From: Mesostigma viride
Lineage: Eukaryota > Streptophyta > Mesostigmatophyceae > Mesostigmatales > Mesostigmataceae
Length of the DNA: 64,000 nt
Assembly (NCBI GenBank): GCA_009746045.1
Contig: RPFO01000213.1
Location: forward strand, 7,124,109-7,188,108
Direction of reading: 5' to 3'
Shown here: one piece after another, positions 36,229 through 44,233 of the stretch
Layout: every line of letters begins with the position of its first letter
Position numbering within the stretch: position 1 is the first letter of the stretch
The notes under the pieces: generated by a model
Databases searched by the model: none
The model's input: the letters and a program-made list of their open reading frames with translations, nothing else
What the model was told of the DNA's origin: nothing
Made by a program: the position numbers and the translations under genes

Positions 36229-36775
36229 TCTAGGGCCACCCTAGCTCGTACAGAGCGGGCAGGGCCTCGTGATCTGCCTGACGAGAATCGGTGATCTGCA
36301 CCAAGACGGCAAGAAACGATAACATCGCATCCGCAGCAAATAGGTGGGCACGCAGCCATGGTGGTTGTAGGGCGCGCAGCAGCCATATTGCTCGCTCTGT
36401 CCCTCCTCTCTCTGCACGCGTAGAGCGGTGTTGTGTGCGCCCAGCCCTGTTTTCTTGTCGTTTTCATGTTTGTGCTGTGAGCGCTGGCTCTGGGTACACC
36501 GGCCTCGCTCGTTGGTTCACGCAGGCCATAACCGTACAGGCTGGCTTGCGAGGGACTCCGCGGGAGTGGCTTACGTGCTGGGGCCCGGTACACGGGCGGG
36601 TTGTCACGTAGGTTACTCCCTTGTGCTGACAGGTTTTCCTGTCTACGTAATGTCGTTGCGTTCTTAGATTATAGGGCCTGTTGGCAACCCTTGTGAGCAG
36701 GTGATGGTCACTCACTAGAGGTACTCAAGGTTCCTTCTTCTCTGCCTATCCCTGCCTGCATGCAATAGACGTGGC
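36229..36775 (+). other. Chromovirus 5' leader
   Basis: 547 bp between primer site and first ORF. It should carry the packaging signal. No coding frame is supported. Confidence 0.5.
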
Positions 36776-37201
36776 ATGTCTAATAATAATAATATTAGGC
36801 ATACTGGGGCACTTAGGGGATGGGACAGTGATGGGTCTAGGCAATTATATTACGCATTGGCACATGATGGGGGCACAGGCAAGGTAGGGATTTTTTATAG
36901 CTGGGTAGACTGCAGGAACAACATAGTAGATAGACATAGGGCTATTTTTAAGGGGTTCGGGACAGCATGGGAAGCAGATCTGTTTATCCAGGCACACATG
37001 ACACGTCCCGTAGGATTACATGTAGAAGCCCCACCGCTAGAGATTAGGCCCAGGGCACGTCCTGCATCTAGGGGGCGTAGGTACGCACATACCAGTGCAC
37101 TGGCTAGGGTAGAGGACACTACAGCTACGCAGCAGGTTACCGTCACCTTTAACCAGCTGACGATTAGCACACACGCTAGCCAGCCGCCCAGCACCCAGTG
37201 A
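36776..37201 (+). CDS. Leader ORF with RNase H1/caulimovirus P6-like hybrid-binding domain
   Basis: 141 residues from ATG 36776 to the TGA at 37199-37201. Residues about 24-72 match the hybrid-binding fold (Cauli_VI/RNase H1 N-terminal): QLYYALAHDGG, then GIFYSWVDCRNN, then RAIFKGFGTAWEADLFI. Conserved positions are the paired Y-Y-A, G-I-(F/Y)-x-x-W, C, F-K-x-F and E-A-x-x-F. In RNase H1 this domain binds RNA-DNA hybrids and double-stranded RNA. In caulimoviruses the P6 protein carries it. The C-terminal half is polar and basic, Ser/Thr/Gln-rich, without a motif. It ends 128 bp before Gag and is in a separate reading unit. It is unlike the usual Ty3 layout; a role in handling the replication hybrid is inference from the fold. 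Confidence 0.7.
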   Translation: MSNNNNIRHTGALRGWDSDGSRQLYYALAHDGGTGKVGIFYSWVDCRNNIVDRHRAIFKGFGTAWEADLFIQAHMTRPVGLHVEAPPLEIRPRARPASRGRRYAHTSALARVEDTTATQQVTVTFNQLTISTHASQPPSTQ

Positions 37202-37329
37202 CGGGGCCATAGTGATTAGAGGGGCTCATCTATAATATTATAGTATTATATATAATAATAGACAGTAGATGTTGTCTTGACCTTTGTTTTTTTGCTTCCT
37301 TCTCTTCTTGTGGTTGTGGTACGGTAACC

Positions 37330-38043
37330 ATGGCGCCTAAAACAAGGGGTAAAGGTAAACCTAAAGGGTCAGAGGTTAGGGAGACGGGTATAGATAGTCC
37401 GGCCGTACAGGCACATGAGGAGATATCACAGCGGAGCCCAGCCTCCCAGCAGGGCAGCTCTGCAGGTCACCCAGGTGTGCTGGCTAGTCCCGCCCGTGAG
37501 TCGTACAGACCACAGGCCGGAATGTTCATAGATAGCGAGCAGCAGCAGCATATGCAGGGAGAATTTTTCAGTAGGTCGGAACGGGTGGAGACCGGCCCGA
37601 GGCGGGAGTCTCCCAGGTCAGATCCAATGAGTGCATCCATCCCACCGGCACAGCCCCCGCAGCAATTGCAGCCGCAGCATGAGCAACCGCCACAGTTGCA
37701 ACCGCCGCCGCGGCCACAGTGGCAACCGCAGCCGAATGGTCAGCTTAGCCAGAACGCGGCCTTTTACCATGCGCAACGGGCCCAACGATTAGAGCACCCA
37801 TGGTCAGTAAACGGACGCGGACGCGGTCGCGGTAGCCCATCCCGGCCGGAACCCGCGCGTCGTGTATCGTTCAGCAGCGAGCCACAATCCATGGGCACCT
37901 CACCGTGGTCGACGGAAGAGGGGGAGGTCGAACTTCCCCCCCGCTACGATGAGGATGCCGAGGAGCGCCCTGAGACGCGCCTGGGTCAGTCCTTCCCAGC
38001 GACGGGCCCCGCGCGTCCTAGCATGCGCATGGCCCCAACCTGA
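37330..38043 (+). CDS. Gag, N-terminal part (proline/glutamine-rich)
   Basis: From ACCATGG at 37330, 237 residues. Basic N-terminus (MAPKTRGKGKPKGSEVRE), then a Pro/Gln-rich centre (QPPQQLQPQHEQPPQLQPPP), RGRGRGSPSRPEPARRVSF and an acidic tail. It ends at a TGA (38041). The -1 frame is open from 38022 and runs into the capsid part, so the two overlap by about 20 bp. Either a programmed -1 shift or a one-base lesion near the CCCC run at 38033-38036 separates them. No canonical slippery heptamer is visible. Confidence 0.75.
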   Translation: MAPKTRGKGKPKGSEVRETGIDSPAVQAHEEISQRSPASQQGSSAGHPGVLASPARESYRPQAGMFIDSEQQQHMQGEFFSRSERVETGPRRESPRSDPMSASIPPAQPPQQLQPQHEQPPQLQPPPRPQWQPQPNGQLSQNAAFYHAQRAQRLEHPWSVNGRGRGRGSPSRPEPARRVSFSSEPQSMGTSPWSTEEGEVELPPRYDEDAEERPETRLGQSFPATGPARPSMRMAPT

Positions 38044-39380
38044 ATCTGAGCCGGTTAGACCTCAACGATCCCGGTTACGAACACCCGACATCCGTTTGGT
38101 TGCGGCGAGGCGCTGAGACCTCGCGCAGCCAGCCGCGGGCTGCTGGGCCCCCATCGCTGCCGGCGTCCTTTAACCGTCCGCCCTTTTGCGCTAAAGGAGG
38201 CCCGCGGGCGGCCACGGTCAAGGCTCCGCCCATGCCCGATTTCAAAACCGTGCCCAAGTTGCGCGCGGACATGACCCCGCGCGAGATCGATGAGTGGGAA
38301 CGCATGGTGTTGGCGGTCTATTGGGCATGGTGCGAGCATCACGATTGGGAGTTGGCCACTGATGTGCTAATTCCCTATCTAGTAGCGATGTGCATGGATC
38401 CGTCCGTTGTCGGCATCCTCCACTGTGAGAGCGTCGCGTCACGCACCTACCCGCGCACGGTCGAGGAGCTGATGGCCCGCATCCGGCGCAAGTTGGTGCC
38501 ACCGGACTACAAGCTCCATGAGCGCCTGGCCTTTGGCAAGTTCCGTCAGGGCAGCACGCCGTTTCGCGAATTCCTCACCGAGTTTGAGGCGTACACTGCC
38601 CGGCTTGACGACATGACCTGGACCGAGTACAAGGCACGGTTCATCGAGGCGCTGCACCCGGACCTCTTGGATGAGGTGCTCAAGCACTATGCCGAGGTCC
38701 CATGGGAGGAGTGGGATGTGATAAAAATTCAGCAGTACCTGCTACAAGTCTCGGATGTGATCGCCCGCCGCCGTGCAGCATCTACACGGCGCTTCCCGCT
38801 CGCGGCACCCCGGCGCGTCCACTTCACCACCGCGGACCCTGAGGTCGCACAGGAGGACGCGTATGACTACGAGCTGCCAGCGGAGAGCGATTATGACCCT
38901 GATTTCCAGGTCAATGCGATCGATCCGGCCACTTCCCGCTGCTTTGCGTGCGGCGAGGTTGGCCACCTCAAGCGCGAGTGCCCTCGCCTGCGCGCCCGCA
39001 AGGATGAGGAGACGCATGTACCCCAGTTCTCTGGCCCCGCCTTCGGCAAACGTCCGGACCCTGCGCAGCGAGGCGATCGGCCCCGTAATGCGGGAGCACG
39101 TGCAGCCAAGCTGCAGGATGCCCGCCGCCAGCCCGCGCAGTATCAAACGCCTCGGGCCTCAGGTCCATCCTTCCAACGGGTGACCCGCGAGGTGAACAAG
39201 GTGCTAGCGCAGCAACGAGGCGCGGCCGATCACGACTCGGACAGTGGGCGGCTGGATGCCCAGGCCATCGCAGGCTATGCGTATGGCGACGACGATGAGG
39301 AGGAACCGGTGGAGGAGGGGGAAGAGCGGACCGGGCGGTCGAACGAGGCGGCCTCCCGGCCATCCGTTCCTCGCGCGTAG
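38022..39380 (+). CDS. Gag, capsid and zinc-knuckle part
   Basis: Open from 38022 in the -1 frame relative to the N-terminal part. The capsid region has IDEWERMVLAVYWAWCEHHD, LHCESVASRTYPRTVEEL, HERLAFGKFRQGSTPFREFL and IQQYLLQVSDVIARRR. The CCHC knuckle CFACGEVGHLKRECP lies at 38940-38985, followed by a basic and then acidic tail. It stops at TAG 39378-39380. This part should form the particle shell and package RNA. It is homologous to the decayed minus-strand Gag at 24871-25672. Confidence 0.9.
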   Translation, partial: HAHGPNLNLSRLDLNDPGYEHPTSVWLRRGAETSRSQPRAAGPPSLPASFNRPPFCAKGGPRAATVKAPPMPDFKTVPKLRADMTPREIDEWERMVLAVYWAWCEHHDWELATDVLIPYLVAMCMDPSVVGILHCESVASRTYPRTVEELMARIRRKLVPPDYKLHERLAFGKFRQGSTPFREFLTEFEAYTARLDDMTWTEYKARFIEALHPDLLDEVLKHYAEVPWEEWDVIKIQQYLLQVSDVIARRRAASTRRFPLAAPRRVHFTTADPEVAQEDAYDYELPAESDYDPDFQVNAIDPATSRCFACGEVGHLKRECPRLRARKDEETHVPQFSGPAFGKRPDPAQRGDRPRNAGARAAKLQDARRQPAQYQTPRASGPSFQRVTREVNKVLAQQRGAADHDSDSGRLDAQAIAGYAYGDDDEEEPVEEGEERTGRSNEAASRPSVPRA

Positions 39381-42300
39381 TGTCCCTCCCCTTGGGGGTA
39401 GAAGTAGCGGTAGCTCAGGTAGATAGGGTAGATAGCGTAGTAGGAGTAAATAGTGTAGATAGCAGTAGCTCCGCCGTACAGGCACCGTTAGTTGCGGATA
39501 CCGGCGCGAGTATGGAGCCAGTTGGTGAGGCTCCAGCCACGGCTACAATTCCGGCTTCGGGCAGCAACGCGGACGCCCCGCCGACGCATGCAGCCCCGAG
39601 GAGTGCGGCCCGCAGCTTGCTCCTCTTTCGAGGGGGTCTGGCAGTGCCATCAACAGCACTGGACCCCTTCCTCAAGGGCAAGACTGTCATGGACGTGCAG
39701 TTCATGGTCGACACGGGCGCTTCCACATCATTCATCAATGAGGCACTGGCGCGTCGCGCTGGCTACACTATACGGCCACACGCGACAGTGGTAAATGTGA
39801 CTTACTCAGATGGTCGCAAGAACCCCTCGCCAGGTCTAGTCGACATCAAGGCGGTGATTCAGGGCATCCCTGTGGAGCTTACCGCCACTGTCGCGCCGCT
39901 GGGCGCAGCCGATATCATTATTGGCATTGACTGGATGGACGCTCAGGATGTTGACATCAGCATTAAGCGTCGCGTGGTGTGGTTCCCCGACGGCTCCTTT
40001 TGGAGTCCGGTTGGCGAATATCAGGCGCAGGGTCCCACTGTGCACAACGTCACGCACGAGCGGGAATTTACCCAACCCCGCCAAGCCTCACAGATCCTCA
40101 TGAGCATCAAGTCGTTGGAGGGCAAGTTGCGTCAGGGCAAGGAATACTACATGTATCGCCTCGACCTCGCTGCCGTGGAGCTCATGCTCAATGAGATCGG
40201 TGTGGGCTTCACCCCCGAGGAGACTGAGCGCTACAATGCGGTGTTGGCAGCACGCGCGAAGCTCTTTGATGAGAGTAAGCAAGAGTTTCCCCCGCCGCGC
40301 TCGGTGCTCCACCGCATCCAATTGCAGGAGGGCTATGGCCCTACGACGTCCCCTATGTACCGCATGGGTCCGGTGGAGCTGGTGGAGCTCAAGAAGATCT
40401 TGATGGCGCTTCTGGAGCGGGGTCTCATCGAGCCCAGCAACAGCCCCTTCTCAGCAGGCGTGCTGTTGGTCCCCAAGCCTGGGGGCAAGTGGCGGCTCGT
40501 CACGGACTATCGTAAGCTGAACGCTATTACGGTAAAGTCCAAGTACCCTCTCCCCCGCATCGACGATATCTTCAACCGCGTGCAGGGCGCCACATGTTTC
40601 ACCGTCCTTGATTGCGCAGACGGGTTCTGGCAGTTAAGGATTGCGCCGGAGGACTGTCATAAAACGGCGTTCAACACGCCGTTCGGCCACTATCAGTTCC
40701 GTGTGGCCGCCATGGGGTTGTGCAATTCCCCTGCGAGCTTTCAGATGCTCATGAATGACATCCTCCGCCCAGTCATGGGAACCGCGCATCTCCCGCAGGT
40801 TTCCCGTGACCTCGAGGACCCCAACCGGGGCGCGAAGCCCCCGTGGTCCTACAAGCGCACTTGTGCGCTCGCATACCTGGATGACATCTTGGTGTACTCC
40901 AAGACCTTTGAGGATCACCTCGAGGACGTCGCCACGGTATTGCGCATCATGGAGGAGGAGAATCTTTCGGTCCGCAAGGCCAAGGTCCGCGCTGGTCGCA
41001 GCGTACCGTTCCTCGGTCATACCCTGTCCGCTGCCGGCGTCGCGACGGACCCCTCCAAGATCGCCTCCATCCAGCAGTGGCCGACCCCGACCAACGTCAA
41101 GGGCGTGCGCAGCTTTTTGGGTGTCGCGTCGTATTACCGACGTTTCATCCCCCGTTTCGCGACGATCGCTGCCCCCATTAACGCCCTCCTCAAGAAGGGT
41201 GTTCCTTTCGTTTGGTCGGAACCGTGCCAACAGGCCTTTGAGGCCCTCAAGCGCAGCCTGACCACGGCCCCCGTGCTCGTTATCTCGGACCCGTCCAAGC
41301 CCTTTGTGGTCGCAACGGACGCGAGCAAGGTTGCAATCGGCGGTGTCCTATTGCAGGACCAGGGTCAGGGGTTGCAGCCGGTCGAGTACATCTCCCGGAC
41401 TATGATCCCTGCCGAGCGCAACTATCCGGTACACCAGCAGGAGCTTCTTGCCGTGGTCTACTGCTGCCATACCTGGCGCCATCATCTTCTCGGGGCCCAG
41501 TTTGACGTTGCCATCAGCGAGCAGGGGGATCTTGATCCCCACCGGCTGATCATCCACACGGATCATCGGCCCCTCACGCATCTGCTCGCCCAACCCAACC
41601 TGGTGCCCCGTCAAGCACGCTGGCTGGAGTACTTGTCCCAGTTCGCCCCCTTTAAGATTCAGTACGTCAAGGGTGCAGAGAACGTGGTCCCAGACGCCCT
41701 TTCCCGGCGGGAGGACTACTGGTTCTATGAAGATCTGGGAGTACTACATACCACTTGCGTCCCAGCTCAGGCGCCCGGCACGTCCTATGGTGACCTTCCG
41801 CGGTCGCCGCAGGCTCGTTATTTGTTTCACACGGGTCGTACCACCATGGACGACCTATCCCCCGACTGGGGTTCGCACGAGGACGTGCGCGCCCCCGGGG
41901 AAGGGGAGGGGTCCCATTCGCGCTTGCCACTCAGCCACGTGGTCCCGGCTCAGGGAATTTTTCACTTGCAGCCCATTGGGTCCCCCACCATTTTCTCGGA
42001 GTACGTATACCAAACCCTCGAGACTGAAGAGGAGGCGGATGCGTACACCGTCACCTCCGTTCTGGAGACGCTGATCAGCCGATTCACCGTCACGGAAGCA
42101 GCAGCCCTGGAGGCGATCAGGTCGCACCCTCAGCAGATGGGCAAGCTCCCGTGCAAGTTCCAGGACGGACGACTCTATGTCATGGTGAGACCTGACTGCT
42201 GGCGCCTGTACGTCCCGGAGATATGTAGAGCGGCTCTGCTCCATGAGCTCCACGACTCCCTCACCGGTGGCCACCAAGGAATCCATCGCCTGCTGCCGCG

Positions 42301-43573
42301 GGCCAGAAAGAACTTCTACTGGCCAGGTATGCGGGAGTACATCGAGACGTACGTGCGCGAGTGTCCATCATGCCAGATCATGAAGTCCCGCAACACGGGG
42401 TCACAAGCGATCCCCAAGACGCTGCCTGACCCCATGGCGCCTTGGGACTCATTGATGATGGATTTTATTGGCCCCTTCCGGAAGACCAAGCACGGCAACA
42501 GCATGATCTTGGTTTTCTTGGACCGCCTGACGCGCATGTGTCACTTGGCCCCATGCCCGGCCGAGCTCACGGCTGAGGCTTGCGCTAAGTTGTATCTCCA
42601 CCACGTGTTTCGGTACCACGGACTCAGCCGGCAATTCATATCGGACCGTGACAAGTTGTTCACGGCTCGCTTCTGGCAGGAGTTCTTTGAACGACTGGGC
42701 ACCAAGGTGTCATTGGGGACAGCGTACCACAGCTCGTCCTCTCACCTGGTGGAGCGACTGAACCGCACAGTGCAAGAGACCATGCGACACTACACTGACG
42801 CGGTGGGAGGCAATTGGGAGGAGTTTCTGGGCTTGGTGGAATTCTCCTTGAACAACGCCCCCCAGGCGGCCCATGGCTTCACGCCGTTCTTCCTCAACAC
42901 TGGCAGGCACCCGCTTACGCCGACCGACCTTCTCACGAGCCCCGCTTTGGCAGAGAAAACGGTCCGGCGGGACACCCTGGAAGGGGTGGAGAAGCTGTTG
43001 GTTCAGATGCGTCAGGCCCATGACAGCGCGGTCAGGGGCTACCGAGCCGCAGCCGAGCGCTATATGGCGAGGACCGCTAGTCGCCTGGACGCGCGCACCC
43101 CGTCGATTGAGGCAGGCGACTGGGTTCTGGTGGAAGGCCCCCGACTAGGACGTTTCTCCGAGAAGGTAGGAGGTGAGCTCAAGACCAAGCTCCGTCCTAT
43201 GTTCCTGGGGCCTCACAAGGTCTTGGAGAAGCTGGGCGATGTGATGTTCAAGGTCGACATCCCAAGCTCCTGGAACACTTCCCCCAACTTCCACCGCGAT
43301 CAACTCAAGTTGTATCACCAGAACTCCATCCAAGGTCGCCTCAATCCGCCGGCCCCCGTCGAATACAACCCCGAGACCGGTGAACAGGAAGACGAGGTGG
43401 CCGAGATTGTGGACCACCGGGACATCCAGCGCGGGAGAAGCAGACAGCGACAGTACCGAGTACGATGGCGTTTTACCCAGCACGACTATGAGGACTCATG
43501 GCGTACGGAGAACGAGCTAGGCGGATGTGAGCGCCTGCTACGGGAATACAAGAAGAGGTGTGCCCTACACTAG
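39380..43573 (+). CDS. Pol polyprotein with chromodomain (protease-RT-RNase H-integrase)
   Basis: The frame is open from 39299 and overlaps the Gag stop in the -1 frame. It has no ATG at its start: 39380 is GTG in TAGTG, and the first ATG codon is at 39512. Numbering residues from 39380, the protease core VDTGAST is near 110. RT includes FTVLDCADGFWQLRI and YLDDILVYS (Y at 499). RNase H has VATDASKVAIGGVLL (Asp at 647). Integrase has an HHCC zinc region (HELHDSLTGGHQGIHR...ECPSCQIM) and a DDE triad at D1028, D1089 and E1125, giving D,D-35-E. The tail from about 1339 is a chromodomain (EIVDHRDIQ, QYRVRWRFT, DSWRTENEL). Chromodomains steer integration towards marked chromatin. It is 1397 codons with no internal stop. 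Confidence 0.96.
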   Translation: MSLPLGVEVAVAQVDRVDSVVGVNSVDSSSSAVQAPLVADTGASMEPVGEAPATATIPASGSNADAPPTHAAPRSAARSLLLFRGGLAVPSTALDPFLKGKTVMDVQFMVDTGASTSFINEALARRAGYTIRPHATVVNVTYSDGRKNPSPGLVDIKAVIQGIPVELTATVAPLGAADIIIGIDWMDAQDVDISIKRRVVWFPDGSFWSPVGEYQAQGPTVHNVTHEREFTQPRQASQILMSIKSLEGKLRQGKEYYMYRLDLAAVELMLNEIGVGFTPEETERYNAVLAARAKLFDESKQEFPPPRSVLHRIQLQEGYGPTTSPMYRMGPVELVELKKILMALLERGLIEPSNSPFSAGVLLVPKPGGKWRLVTDYRKLNAITVKSKYPLPRIDDIFNRVQGATCFTVLDCADGFWQLRIAPEDCHKTAFNTPFGHYQFRVAAMGLCNSPASFQMLMNDILRPVMGTAHLPQVSRDLEDPNRGAKPPWSYKRTCALAYLDDILVYSKTFEDHLEDVATVLRIMEEENLSVRKAKVRAGRSVPFLGHTLSAAGVATDPSKIASIQQWPTPTNVKGVRSFLGVASYYRRFIPRFATIAAPINALLKKGVPFVWSEPCQQAFEALKRSLTTAPVLVISDPSKPFVVATDASKVAIGGVLLQDQGQGLQPVEYISRTMIPAERNYPVHQQELLAVVYCCHTWRHHLLGAQFDVAISEQGDLDPHRLIIHTDHRPLTHLLAQPNLVPRQARWLEYLSQFAPFKIQYVKGAENVVPDALSRREDYWFYEDLGVLHTTCVPAQAPGTSYGDLPRSPQARYLFHTGRTTMDDLSPDWGSHEDVRAPGEGEGSHSRLPLSHVVPAQGIFHLQPIGSPTIFSEYVYQTLETEEEADAYTVTSVLETLISRFTVTEAAALEAIRSHPQQMGKLPCKFQDGRLYVMVRPDCWRLYVPEICRAALLHELHDSLTGGHQGIHRLLPRARKNFYWPGMREYIETYVRECPSCQIMKSRNTGSQAIPKTLPDPMAPWDSLMMDFIGPFRKTKHGNSMILVFLDRLTRMCHLAPCPAELTAEACAKLYLHHVFRYHGLSRQFISDRDKLFTARFWQEFFERLGTKVSLGTAYHSSSSHLVERLNRTVQETMRHYTDAVGGNWEEFLGLVEFSLNNAPQAAHGFTPFFLNTGRHPLTPTDLLTSPALAEKTVRRDTLEGVEKLLVQMRQAHDSAVRGYRAAAERYMARTASRLDARTPSIEAGDWVLVEGPRLGRFSEKVGGELKTKLRPMFLGPHKVLEKLGDVMFKVDIPSSWNTSPNFHRDQLKLYHQNSIQGRLNPPAPVEYNPETGEQEDEVAEIVDHRDIQRGRSRQRQYRVRWRFTQHDYEDSWRTENELGGCERLLREYKKRCALH

Positions 43574-43696
43574 GGCAGTAGATAGTAAGAAAGGTGTTCA
43601 TCATGCAGGGCCGTACAGGTCCAGGTAAGGTACGTAGGCAGCCGCCACGGGCTGCAGGACACGTATGTAGGGGACCAGCTGGGTCCTGCACGAGGT

Positions 43697-44233
43697 ATGT
43701 ACAGGTATGTCCATATTGACAGGGTAGGTGGGTATGTAGACAGCCGTACAGGCTTTCTTACAAGACGCTATGGTCCCGATACTGTTCCCGACTGGGTGCC
43801 CCTCACCTGGCGGTTGCAGATGGAGCCGTCGGGAGACGAGGACTCTTCGTTGTTCGCAGACATGGTGGATATAGGGACGGATGACGATGGGCAGATAGGG
43901 CGGGCTCAGGCGGCTGCTGTGCCGTCTATCAGCCAGCCGCGACCCTCGACGCCTGGTGCCAGCGGCTCCCAGGAGCTGAAGGCACAGGCTCGGCTGCAAG
44001 AGGAGATTCGGCAGCGGGAGACCTCGTCCCGGGAGAATCAGGAATGTTACTATCCGAAGTGGCATGTCCCGGTTATGACTCTGACGAGGTTCTATGGCGT
44101 CGCCGCAAGAGACATGGGCGGGCGGCATCGGACTTCGTTTCTAAACCCTATTGTCCTGACCGCGCCCCCGGTTCCAAGTCAGATCCGGTATCCGAGCTCA
44201 AGCTGTGTATCAGCAGACAGGTGGGATTCCTGA
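43697..44233 (+). CDS. Post-integrase ORF, N-terminal frame
   Basis: ATG 43697 (MYRYVHIDRVGGYVDSRTGF...DTVPDWVPLTWRLQMEP). An acidic segment (EDSSLFADMVDIGTDDD) and a helical Gln/Arg/Glu stretch (SQELKAQARLQEEIRQRE) follow. From about 44040 the codons become less protein-like, and the -1 frame, open from 43885, carries on the protein. This part probably forms the N-terminus of the 675-codon ORF below, through a -1 shift or a one-base lesion between 43885 and 44044. Confidence 0.6.
   Translation: MYRYVHIDRVGGYVDSRTGFLTRRYGPDTVPDWVPLTWRLQMEPSGDEDSSLFADMVDIGTDDDGQIGRAQAAAVPSISQPRPSTPGASGSQELKAQARLQEEIRQRETSSRENQECYYPKWHVPVMTLTRFYGVAARDMGGRHRTSFLNPIVLTAPPVPSQIRYPSSSCVSADRWDS

Noticed and set aside
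39415..43483. Many minus-strand and alternate-frame ORFs across Pol
   Set aside because: GC-rich coding sequence opens shadow frames; Pol on the plus strand explains the region.
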